From Pisaster brevispinus (lineage: Eukaryota; Echinodermata; Asteroidea; Forcipulatida; Asteriidae): DNA of 64,000 nt. Under the pieces are notes generated by a model, which was not told where the DNA came from, did not search any database, and saw nothing but the letters and a program-made list of their open reading frames with translations. Numbering within the stretch: the stretch's first letter is position 1; each line of letters opens with the position of its first letter. Positions 12,340 to 21,440 of this stretch are shown here, piece after piece. The stretch lies in contig JAMKCF010000015.1 of the NCBI GenBank assembly GCA_023634235.1, positions 5,061,698 through 5,125,697 of the forward strand, in the 5' to 3' direction. The position numbers were made by a program, and so were the translations under genes.

Positions 12340-12485
12340 CCGCAATTCTTCACGGAGCGCCCAGCATACGACAAACACTCACTTGTTGTAAATTATGAGC
12401 TAATTGCTTTTCCATAATTCATTCATTTGCAACTCTGCTGAGCTTCTACATAGGTGGCCATAATTTGTTTTCGCAAATCTTCACA
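12340..12485. promoter_or_regulatory. AT-rich block, possibly regulatory
   Basis: Repeat-free stretch holding a dense set of homeodomain- and POU-like cores: 'taaattatgagctaattg', 'ccataattcattcatttgca', 'gccataatttg'. This is the look of an animal developmental enhancer or conserved non-coding element. The call is inference from motif density, with conservation untested. Confidence 0.22.
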
Positions 12486-13174
12486 TTTTTTGTGTGAGTG
12501 ATCATGGTGATGAAAAAAAAAAAATTGGGGGGGGGATGGGAAGGGAGTGGGGATACTGGTAACTGAACCTTATTCCCTACATTTCTCAGTTACTTGTTGT
12601 CATACAGCCAACTTTTTAAACTTTTATTGTACCCAAACAGAGTCTCAAAGGGGTAGTCTGTCTCCTTGAGAATCAGTCAGTACTTACATTACTATAATAC
12701 TATTGCATACGGGTAACAAGACATGTCAAGACGGTGGCAAAAAGCCAAAAGGTCGCTGCACACACTACGCCTATGATAGATTAGCGTAATACGGTATGAT
12801 GTACTTCTAATAGATTTCGTAATTTTCTGAGATAAGTTATTAGGCCTTCCTCTCCTTGCGCTAACAGATCCGCCATATGGTCTGGTTCCAATTAGGCCAC
12901 TCACAGAACTAGTAGATCATGTTACTATAAATAGACTGTCATCATCAATGTTGAGGAGCATGCATTCTCCGAGTTGCCGTTTTAGTTCGGAGGTTCTGAT
13001 GTCTAAGATGCATACAGACCCTTAAGTGCTGGCTGGGAACATCTGGGTAAATGCGATACTTCAGTCCAGATTCTTCTCTCTTCTCCCGCGAGCCACGGCC
13101 GGTGCCGTACTAATTTGTCTGCTTAGCAATGACGGCATGTTAAGTAACCACTCAAATAAATGATGCTAAGTGCG
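12486..13174. other. Non-coding stretch, no gene seen
   Basis: An A run near 12514-12523 and a G run near 12526-12535. No other feature recognised. Confidence 0.55.
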
Positions 13175-13400
13175 GAAAAAAATCTCCATCGGTTACCAGC
13201 CGAAATAACTGGCGATTGTTGTTGAACGTTTCACTCCAAATTTTTTGCTCACTGAATAAGACTTTTAAAAGCAAACATTTCCTACTTAACAGCTTTTATG
13301 AAAATCTTGTTTACCACAGGATCAGGAAACCAGCCAAAATACCATGTAATTTATTGTTCGTGACTGGTTCCCTACTATTTCTGCTTAAATCTGTCTAATA
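13175..13400. mobile_element. Palindromic family, two degraded partial copies
   Basis: Family blocks appear twice. 'ggttaccagccgaaataac' leads through 'ttttttgctcactga' to 'cttaacagcttttatgaaa'. Then 'ggaaaccagccaaaatacca', 'gtgactggttccctactatt' and 'tctgcttaa' follow. The most economical reading is two adjacent old copies, as seen in better condition at 37290-37665. Confidence 0.55.
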
Positions 13401-13409
13401 GACAGATTT
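13387..13409. repeat. Small perfect hairpin
   Basis: AAATCTGTCT (13387-13396) and AGACAGATTT (13400-13409) form a perfect 10-bp stem with a 3-nt loop, at the end of the degraded palindromic copies. Confidence 0.8.
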
Positions 13410-14112
13410 ATCAAATTACTAAGCCCCGCACGAAACCTGTTTATGCACACACACAAAAAGAGAAACAATTTTTGCCCTTAACAAATTATGCGAACAGAAG
13501 GAAAAATTTGTCATCATCTGCAAGAAAGGTAATGTTCTCCCACTGTGAGAACTGCAGCTCAATCAAATAATAGCACCTACATGTATAACGATTTCAACTG
13601 CATAAATTACAATGGAAGGCCAACCCTCCCCCCCCCCTTTTCAGTCCTATTTTCCGAAACTACAACACGGGGCTAAATTAGCAATGCCTCAGACATGGCT
13701 GGGGCATTCAATTTGCGAGTCTGCAACGCTTCAATCTTCAAGGGTGAGCCTAGCTGGGGCCGCTTGCTGGAGCGCTCTCGTAAATAACGATTTTTTTTCT
13801 TTTGGTTTTGTTCCCCCTCTGTTTGTGACTGAGGCATCATTTTACAAATTGCTGGAATGTGATAGTGAAACTACATGGACATTCATGTATATCACTGTGT
13901 TCGCATAATTAAAGGCGGAGTGGAGCAGAGTTGGCACAGACAGCAATACTCTGCACATTTACCCTTAAATTATATCCCCAGCCCTTCAAATTGTGTTTTT
14001 GTTTGAATTTAAGGGATTGAAGACTGCACTGGTTAAACTGATTAAAGCTTTGCATGGGATCAGGCGTAGTTTGGGTGTTGAGTTATATTTCATGGTGCTG
14101 GATTAAGTTTGA
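13410..14112. other. Non-coding stretch, no gene seen
   Basis: Contains a C run (about 13626-13636) inside a 98-codon ORF with no recognisable domain. Nothing else supported. Confidence 0.55.
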
Positions 14113-14515
14113 GTTAGCAACAGGTGCAGTTGCAGCAGCAGTGGCAGCCGCAGCCACAGTCTCAGTCGCAGTCGCTGTCGCAGTCTCAGCCACAGCCTTA
14201 GTCCAGCTGCAGCCGCAGTTGCAGCTGCAGTCGCAGCCGCAGTTGAAGCTGCAGCCACAGTCTCAGTCGAAGTCGCAGCAACAGTCTCAGCCAGCCTTAG
14301 TCCAGCTGCAGTCGCAGCTGCAGCCGCAGTTGCAGCTGCAGTCGCAGCCTCAGTTGCAGCAGCAGTTGAAGCTGCAGCCACAGTCTCAGTCGCAGTCGCA
14401 GCAACAGTCTCAGCCACAGCCTTAGTCCAGCTGCAGTCGCAGCTGCAGCCGCAGTTGCAGCTGCAGTCGCAGCTGCAGTTGCAGCTGCAGTTGAAGCTGC
14501 AGCCGCAGTTACAGA
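14113..14515. repeat. CAG-hexamer minisatellite
   Basis: About 400 bp of CAGNNN hexamers (cagttg, cagctg, cagtcg, cagccg, cagtct). A higher-order pattern is marked by 'agccttagtccagctgcag' near 14194, 14293 and 14418, giving spacings of about 99 and 125 bp. Because the unit is a multiple of three, frames stay open on both strands: Q/L/S-rich on plus, A/T-rich on minus. There are no flanking coding features, so these ORFs are taken as by-products of the repeat. A low-complexity exon cannot be fully excluded. Confidence 0.9.
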
Positions 14516-15552
14516 GCCCCCCTGCCAATTCGGACACACCAAATTCATGTACAACGACAAAAGTTAGAACTGCGTGATTCACAAGTACATTCCTTTAATA
14601 CAGTAGAAATCCTGCTGCCCCACTTAGACACTAAGCCCAAGGAAGACAGTTTTCTCCACTTCACAGCCTTTCCACAGTCCGAGGAGATAGACTTCCACTA
14701 CATTCACTCCTCATGAATTGAAAGGATCACATGTGTCAATGAGTGGTGGTACTCTAACTACCCCAGGAGGTGGATCCCACACTGGGAAAAAAAAAAGAAG
14801 CACCAAGTGACACCAGGTTTTGGCAAACATGTGGGTAACTTTAGGCCGCTGAAACACCGTGACGAATATTTACCAATTTCAATTTTGCCAGGAGAAAGAA
14901 GAAGCAAAGCCCATTGATGTGGCTGAGGTTTCGTTCACTTTTGGCGGGCAAACTGGACTTGCCTTACGGAAATATTGCTCTTGAGCGACAACTGAGGTTT
15001 CTTTCTTTTTAAATGAGAGACATTCCGTGACACTCAGAAGCCCATGGGCTCGAGGGAAATGCAAGAAGGAAGTGTTTCCTCTCCAAGCAAAACAAAAACA
15101 AAAATTTCTCAAAGGGAAGAGCGGAAATCGAAATTGGGGCGAAGAAATCCTTGTACATTTGTTCATTAAGAGTCCTTCAAGCAAGACATGTGGATTTTTG
15201 TGCGGAGCCTCCCTGTCTTTGCTGAAAGCACAAAAAAGAACTTGGGTTTGTGTCCTGGTTGCATTCTAGCTTGGGCCCCAACAGCCTCTGTGTGTGTTCC
15301 TACCACCATGGAGGTAGAATTAGAAGGGAGAATGGCTACCAGTTGGGAGTGTTTATGGAAATGGGGGGGGGGGGCTGTTGCCACAATCCCAAAAGCCTGC
15401 TGTTCTGTAGTAGTGCTTCACATTGTATTTTTATAAGTCCGATTCACCCAAATTGAGGGTTGATTCTCGCAAATTGATACACGTGAGTGACGGCTGGTAC
15501 ATAGATTTAGGATCGAATTCACAGAAATTGTAAAATAATACCGTTTAATTTG
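14516..15552. other. Non-coding stretch, no gene seen
   Basis: Overlapping short ORFs on both strands between 14879 and 15456 show no domains. A G run lies at about 15363-15374. No repeat family was recognised. Confidence 0.5.
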
Positions 15553-15698
15553 CCCCAGAATGCACAGTTGAGTAAAAGCTTTTTTAAAGCCAAACATAAG
15601 CATCTGCTAAAAATAAATTCCAAGGAACTTGTTTGCCCCAAAATATGGGTCCAGAATGCCCCCCCCCCCAGGTTTGAAAAATCCAAGGGAGTTCCCCC
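15553..15698 (-). mobile_element. CAGGGTTCTC-family element, partial copy
   Basis: Reverse-oriented family blocks: 'ccagaatgcacagttgagt', 'aattccaaggaacttgtttg', 'gggtccagaatgcc', a C run, then 'ggtttgaaaaatccaaggga' and 'gttccccc'. The other end is lost. Confidence 0.6.
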
Positions 15699-15744
15699 AA
15701 GTACACATGAAGTATGTTGGACACACACACAAGCAACATGGTGC

Positions 15745-15850
15745 CAGGGCCCACCCTTAACACTAGCCTGATGTACATTGTAACTAGTAACAACTGCTAC
15801 AGGCTAGCAAACACCACTCCTCAACTCGCCCTGTGGGCTACAACTAAAAA
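15745..15850 (+). repeat. Dispersed repeat pair R2, copy 1
   Basis: Shares with 21325-21440 the ordered blocks 'cacccttaa', 'aactgctac', 'caccactcctcaactcgcc' (diverged 'cgccactcctcaacttgcg' in copy 2) and 'tgggctac'. The family is unknown and non-coding. Confidence 0.6.
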
Positions 15851-16164
15851 ACTGTGCCACCTACTTGTTTAAATTACTCAAGTGAAGTTCTTTCTTTTAA
15901 CATGTGAAAGTATGAATGTGTGAATGTAACTTCATTTGACCACTAAACTGGCTGTGATTGCTAGCATAATTACATCAGAAAGATACACTGATGAAAAAAC
16001 GTGTTGAAAATCGGTGCAACTAAAACTTCCTTGGGGCAAGTAAAAAGCACTAGCCTGGTAGGCTACTCAAATACAAAAAAAACAACCATGTCAGGCCTCG
16101 GTTCCTCCTAGAAAGTTATAAACTACACTTGCGCATAAATGTACGTAAATGTGCACAACTTTGC

Positions 16165-16420
16165 TAAATACCATGGGCGGTCAGGCTGTGGTATCCTGCC
16201 TTGACTTCCGCCTCTGGGACCCCGGTTCAAATCCCACCGGGGGCATTGTGTGGGTTGGGTTTTCTCGTCCCTTACTTGATTGAGTGGGTTTTCCCTGTAA
16301 TAATTATCTGGGGTTTTCCTCACACATCTATAAAACTGAAACTTCCTTCATTGTCTTCTCTCCATTGGGGTTCTTGGCCAGTACAGTGATTAAGTTCACT
16401 TTTCTGAGAGTCCTTGGCTT
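16165..16420 (+). mobile_element. SINE-3, tRNA-derived
   Basis: The tRNA-related head begins near 16165. It carries a B-box-like 'cccggttcaaatcccaccgg' (a stem-loop with GGTTCAAATCC), followed by a body of 'gggttttctcgtccctt', 'gggttttccctgtaat' and 'ggggttttcctcaca', and a tail ending near 16420. The A-box side is diverged. A body rich in 'gggttttc' repeats is unlike the other SINEs in this window, so it is treated as its own family. It is non-coding and would be transcribed by RNA polymerase III if active. Confidence 0.65.
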
Positions 16421-16559
16421 CACAACCAGAATAAAATAAATGAAATAAAATGGACTGTTCCAACTCCAAGCCCTACATGTATTCAAGGGGGCTGATTACC
16501 TTCCCATACACACACAAAAAAAGAAAAAAAAACTCCTGACCTACTTGTTATTGCTGTGA

Positions 16560-16765
16560 ACCACTGAACCGAACTTAAATCGGACTCGAAAGGAGTCGGT
16601 ACCTCAATGGCGATAATTTATTTCATTTGGGGTCTTTCACAATTTAGCGTCTAAAAGCTCACGGATGACAGATAACAATGGCGGTGTGTATCCTGACAAG
16701 TTATTCCATCTGACATGTTTTCATTTTCACGACATCCTCAAATAATTATCTTCCGCCCGACTCGG
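16560..16765. promoter_or_regulatory. Unique block, possibly regulatory
   Basis: A repeat-free stretch with 'gataatttatttcatttgg', 'gataacaatgg' (SOX-like core) and 'aaataattatct' motifs and mixed GC content. Offered only as a candidate conserved non-coding element. Confidence 0.18.
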
Positions 16766-17106
16766 TAAGTGTCTGCCTCTATGAAAAAAAAAAATTAATA
16801 AATGAAAATTTTTAAAAAGAGGAAGTCTGCAGGAAAACAAATGGGTCAAAAATGCACTGCATGTAATCCCATATCCGCAGGAGTGCATACTACATGTATG
16901 TATGAATTTCTTGATTTGATAAAAAAGTATTTGCTGTTTCAAGAAATTCACCAAAATCTAGGTTTTTATTAAATTCTGCCAACACATTAGGCATTATTTA
17001 CTGGTTTTATCAAATGGCAGAAGATGCTTTTAAAAGGTTATTCCAAACACGTAACTCTGCATCCACAAAATTACTTCCCTGAAAGGAACATAAATTTGTA
17101 TTTGGG

Positions 17107-17120
17107 TGGGGGGGGGGGGG
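17107..17120. repeat. Poly(G) run
   Basis: About 14 G in a row followed by GA repeats. No gene in the surrounding 16765-17218. Confidence 0.9.
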
Positions 17121-17218
17121 AGAGAGTAAATTACTTCCTATCTTCCAGTTTTATTAAAAATGTCCATGCCATACAAGCAGCTAGTGAAACATTTCATCAA
17201 ATTTTGCTGTTTCCTTTC

Positions 17219-17685
17219 TGGTTACTGTTTCATTATTCAGCTTCTGCATGTTTCTTTCTTTGTCCTCTTTTTGCTCGAATCTGTGCAATACTTTGATACA
17301 GGGCTGAGATTTCCTGTGTGGTTACTGTTTCATTATTCAGCTTCTGCATCAGGGTTCTCTCCACAGGTTTTTTTCAAAACTGTGGGGCATTCTGGACCCA
17401 CATTTGTTGATGTTTGGCCGAAGCAGCCGCTAAATTGAAACAACGTCTTCGGAATGTTTTCTTCGTGGTGTTTTATTCTTGGTTTTAAAAGCCCTACTGT
17501 GCAATCTAGAGCAATCTTTATGGTTTTCTCTTAATTTTTTTTGAGAAATTATTTTTTGTTTGTTTTCCTTTTCTTTTTTAAATAGGCTTATATGCATGGG
17601 GAGAACCATGTGCATATTTCTTTGTTTCTTTCTTGTGCACAAATCTGTGCAATACTCTGACACGGGGGTGAGATCTGAGGAATCT
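17219..17685 (+). repeat. Local 100-bp duplication split by an element insertion
   Basis: A 31-bp exact repeat begins at 17219 and again at 17319, exactly 100 bp apart. Copy 1 continues into 'tttctttctttgtcctct' and 'aatctgtgcaatactttga'. In copy 2 the same continuation ('tttctttgtttctttctt', 'aatctgtgcaatactctga') resumes only at about 17616, after the 261-bp element at 17350-17610. Copy 1 therefore serves as the empty site for the insertion in copy 2. Confidence 0.85.
17345..17615 (+). mobile_element. CAGGGTTCTC-family element with target-site duplication
   Basis: The element (17350-17610) starts CAGGGTTCTCTCC and ends GGGGAGAACCATG, imperfect terminal inverted repeats of about 13 bp. It is flanked by TGCAT at 17345-17349 and 17611-17615, a 5-bp target-site duplication supported by the empty site in the adjacent duplicate. 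The body contains the family blocks 'actgtggggcattctggac', 'ttggccgaagca', 'aagccctactgtgcaatcta'. No transposase is encoded, so mobility must come in trans. CAGGG termini suggest hAT; a 5-bp duplication is unusual for classic hAT (8 bp). Confidence 0.8.
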
Positions 17686-17819
17686 AAAAAATTACTGGAA
17701 AATAGCTCAGCGTTGATAGTATTTCAGGATGGGCACTGGCAGTGACTGGAATATGAAAAATCTATTGATAATAACTAGTTCATAGATAGCGTATTTACAA
17801 TAAGGTATCAATGCTCTTT

Positions 17820-18107
17820 ACATCAGTGCCCTGGTCATTCGGTCGATAGGCCTATGTACCATTCCTGTAACCTTTCTCAGCTCCCTGGGGAGTATACAGC
17901 CCCGGGCTGCCGTGGCACTCCAAAGGCATTTTCAAACACAAATTCAACCCCTACCCTTGCACGTACCAATTTATACCCCTCGGTGAAGAGAAGCAATTAT
18001 AGTAAAGCATCTTGCTCAAGGACACATCACATGGATTCGAACCCGGACTCGATGACTTAACCACCAGAGAACTTGAGTCGCTAGACCGCTCGGCCACGAC
18101 ACGCCAA
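17820..18107 (-). mobile_element. SINE-2, tRNA-derived
   Basis: On the minus strand the head reads 'ggcgtgtcgtggccgagcgg' (A-box region, resembling Leu/Ser tRNA) and about 50 nt later 'tccgggttcgaatccatg' (B box). These are followed by 'gtccttgagcaagatgcttt', also seen in SINE-1 in related form. The body extends to about 17820 through 'cccggggctgtatactcccc'. It has pol III promoter boxes but no functional tRNA fold across the full cloverleaf. Confidence 0.75.
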
Positions 18108-18219
18108 AGTGAGCTTTCAGTTTCTGTCATGTCTGTACATTTTTCTTTTAAATCCAAACTATGAAAACTGTCAGATAATGGGAAACATTTCACCAGGAAA
18201 ATATTTCACGAGCACAGTG

Positions 18220-18450
18220 TAATAAAGAGAAGCAGAGGATGGTAAATGGGGAACCTTATAATAATATTGAAGGTCATTTAGCTAAATGACTTTGCCTTAA
18301 TTATCTCTAACGACTCGAGCTGGGGTTGGACCAATCCATTTTCCCAAGGGTCACAGCAATTAACGTGGTCATTATGGCTCCCTTATGTACCATTATCTCC
18401 CTTAACAATTGTTTAATAAATTACTCATCAGCAATAAAGTACAACTCTTC
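18220..18450. promoter_or_regulatory. Compact unique block, possibly regulatory
   Basis: A repeat-free stretch with 'tcatttagctaaatgac', 'ccttaattatctc', 'agcaattaacgtgg', 'cattatctcccttaacaat' and 'tgtttaataaattactca'. The cluster of TAAT-core and SOX-like sites with moderate GC resembles an enhancer. No conservation data are available. Confidence 0.22.
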
Positions 18451-19856
18451 TTGATTCTGCAGAAATTTCCCTGAAAATAAACCATTCTTTCCCTTTTCTG
18501 TTGAACACATTTGAAAATTTCCCTGATTATGGAATTTTAAAAAAATTTTATGCGAGATGAAAATGTTGGCAGCTCTGATTTGTTATTTATTCAGGTATTT
18601 TTCGGTTGCTCTTGGAATTGTATGCATGTCTTTACTGCCGCAATGCTCACACAAATTTTATATTGGACAGGTGCCCGTCCAATACGGATAATTATTGGAC
18701 AAAAAAAAATCATGCTCCGCCCATTTGTCCAAATGAGGCGAGGTCGAGTCACGGCAGACAAGGAGTTGTTTAGAAAGATTTCCAGAGTTTTCGTTGAGTT
18801 TCTTTTTTGTGTTTATTACGTGGAATCAATTCAAATGACATTGGGATCTATATATGTGTGAGTCATACAAAACAAATAGTGAATGCATAGATCTCATTCG
18901 TGCATTGTTCGCAGAATATAATAATTCGGTGAAATCTTGCTTCTCCTCTACACGAGGCGTCGATTGGAATAGTCCAGATTTCACCTCGAGATCATATTCT
19001 GCAACAGTGCACTCATAATGTGTATCCACTACTTGTACACCATTAAAGCGAAAAATATTATGTGCTTGAATGCTATGGCTGATAATAATTGCATTGGGGG
19101 GGAAACTGGTATTTATTTTGAGATCGCCGACTCGATAGAGGGGTGCGTGATTACCTGAAGGTTGTTTTCCTTTTGTTTGTTTTTTGTTTTTTGTTTTTTT
19201 TTACTCGATTACATGGAAGAGGAATTCATTCATTGCTGACGCTTGCTCGCATTACGAAGGCCAAGTTTTCTGCACGCTTTGCAATGAGGACTTCCTCATG
19301 AAGAACCTTGGTGGTTTAACACCAGTGCCTTACATGTAGGTAATGCGTTGCATATGCACCAGTGTAGGCGCGGAAAAGATAAATATATATATATATATTA
19401 TGTAAATAGTGTTGACCTACATCGTGCTACAGTGCGACTCCCCTAAAAGTGTTGAGCCAAGATTGTAAATATTTTGTATGTTCAGAGATTGGCACATAAC
19501 CTACACGGAAACTTCACGATCTTCACTAGCCGAGAGCAGTGCCATATATTGAGAGAGTTGCAATATAGAGGGGAACAGTTTTCTTCGGTCACGCCATTGC
19601 TGGACGCCATTTTCGGTCCACATGCAGCACTACCTGATGTGCAGACTACAGTCTGGCACCCTTTATTGGCCCATGCGTTTTTGTTTTTGGACACAAAATG
19701 ACTTTTAATCGCAAGTTGTCATGACTCTCCCAATATACGGCTCTGGCTGCGAGTTTCCAAGCGAATTAACCTCAAAATACCGACCCTGGTTTTCAATTGT
19801 CTCAGCATCGTCATACTCAACGGAACTCACTCAAATCAGCCAGCCTGCCACAAGCC
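18451..19856. other. Non-coding stretch, no gene seen
   Basis: A small perfect stem, TATTGGAC with GTCCAATA, lies at about 18660-18685. T-rich tracts occur near 19170-19201 and an AT dinucleotide run at about 19382-19398. ORFs near 18550-18861 and 19474-19701 have no recognisable domain. Confidence 0.5.
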
Positions 19857-20063
19857 TCTGATCATCTAAATACTAAAAAACTTGTTGTGCCCCAAAACCT
19901 GTACTAGCCCCCAAAGTCAGCTGGATCATTTTTATCCTACAGTATCCACCACTCTAACACACTAGCAGCTTTCCAAAAATCTCTCAGAACTCGCTTGTTT
20001 AACTGTTTACGTAATTCTGTTTATATGCTTTTTGTTTTTGCTTGTTGTTTCAATTTTGTGTAA
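19857..20063 (+). mobile_element. LINE ORF2 C-terminal remnant (CR1/L2-like)
   Basis: One frame reads from 19857 to a stop at 20061 with a single internal TAG near 19905. It includes KKLVVPQ, then SFLSYSIHH and SNTLAAFQKSLRTRLFNCLRN (19953-20015). This order (a basic VP motif, a degraded 'WNSLP' region, then a short helix ending KSLRTRLF) is characteristic of the extreme C terminus of CR1/L2-type LINE reverse transcriptase proteins. The rest of ORF2 is absent, consistent with 5' truncation and decay. Confidence 0.65.
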
Positions 20064-20362
20064 AGCCCTGTGTTACTTTCTCCGTTGATAGTTAGAGTGC
20101 TGGATTATGAGCATCGTTTTTCCAAATCCAAATAAATGTAGATGTTACTTGTGTATTATTTTAGTTATGTTTCGAATCCTAAGCTGGGAGCTTTATCAGA
20201 CTGGCAACCATGTCCAAGACTCAACACAGCCTTTTATACCTTTTCTTGGTCGTCATATGCAGGGCCTTGTAGGAGGAAGGGGGTGGGGAGAACACTCTCA
20301 ACAAAGACGATGGGGCAAACAAGCTCCAGAACATTTATGACCAACTAGTCCATCACAATGCC

Positions 20363-20518
20363 AACCACGCCCTGAATTTACACAGAAGCTACGGAGGCCA
20401 TGGCCTCCGTTGCCCTTGCCTTCTTAGCCTTGGTGCCCTTTCAAAAGTTTCCATTGCAAAGTGCCCTTTGCAAAAATGAAAATGGCCTTGCCCTCTATTG
20501 GATGAAATTCCAGGCCTA
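20363..20518 (+). mobile_element. CAGGCCTGGAATT-family element
   Basis: The right end 'gaaattccaggcct' is intact and the left end is diverged ('cgccctgaatttacac'). The body shares 'acggaggccatggcctccgt' (a perfect 20-bp palindrome at 20391-20410), 'cttggtgccctttcaaaagt', 'gtgccctttgcaaaaatgaa' and 'aatggccttgccctct' with the copies at 25509, 57488 and others. About 155 bp, non-coding. Confidence 0.75.
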
Positions 20519-20799
20519 TCCTTGTAGACTACCCCAGGGAGAAATTGGTTTAAACATTGAGTAGTTGGAGGCGGTGGGGGAATGTTAACAGGTTGTGTTC
20601 CACAGATTATTTCTAATTAAACTTATGTTGAGCGATAATAGGTTATTCATGTAACAACAATGAGACATAAAAATTTCCAATTAAATAGAGCACAATAACC
20701 AATAACAAAGTGTTCTTTTGTGTGTCACACCGGCACTGTAAGTGCTACGTGTACATAAGGCCACTTTCAGAATACATTAATTAGGCCATACATGTATAC

Positions 20800-20930
20800 C
20801 GATTGGCGACTACGGCTACAGCTACGACTATTGCTAAGGGTGTTTGCTAAGGATGTCCTATACCCTAATCATGATGTCGCGGCGATCCAGCCGTAGCTTT
20901 AGCCACAGCCACAGCCACTACCACGCGGTC
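20800..20930. repeat. GCTACG / GCCACA hexamer-like repeat
   Basis: 'gactacggctacagctacga' near 20811-20830 and 'agccgtagctttagccacag' near 20889 onward form a degenerate, partly inverted hexamer-type repeat. It continues as 'ccacagccacagccactacc'. Confidence 0.55.
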
Positions 20931-21324
20931 TTGTCAACGATACTTCAAGTACGCAACGAGGGCAAAAAACCTTCAGAAGATGTGAACAAACACGGGAATG
21001 TCAGTTTGGGCGTTGGTAGATGGGCGACCGATAACTGTGTTTCTAGATCAACAGGTACTCGTCCAAAGCGGCGTGGGCGTACCAGAATAAACATTTATTA
21101 ATCAACTTCAAGGCCTTCAGAATAGCTTAGCTCATACTCTGTACGATGTTTATGTTCTCGTCCCTGCAATACTCTCGTGTCAACATGACCGGCAATGTAT
21201 TGTAGGCCTAGATGAACTGAACTTAATTTATTTCCTGATTGTTAGGATTCACATTGAACAAAAGATCTGGGAGTGCGGGGAGATTTCCCAGCCTCTAGGA
21301 AGGCGATATTTCCTATACTAATTA

Positions 21325-21440
21325 CTTTAAGCCCGCCAAGGCTCACCCTTAAAAGTACCCTGGCATTACATTCTCTAATAAAAACTGCTACGGCAAGTAA
21401 GCGCCACTCCTCAACTTGCGCTATGGGCTACTAAAAAAAG
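21325..21440 (+). repeat. Dispersed repeat pair R2, copy 2
   Basis: Second copy of the repeat at 15745-15850. The shared blocks are 'cacccttaa', 'aactgctacgg', 'cgccactcctcaacttgcg' and 'tatgggctac'. Confidence 0.6.

Noticed and set aside
14103..14582. 159-codon minus-strand and 123-codon plus-strand ORFs
   Set aside because: Both are by-products of the CAG-hexamer minisatellite, whose unit is a multiple of three.
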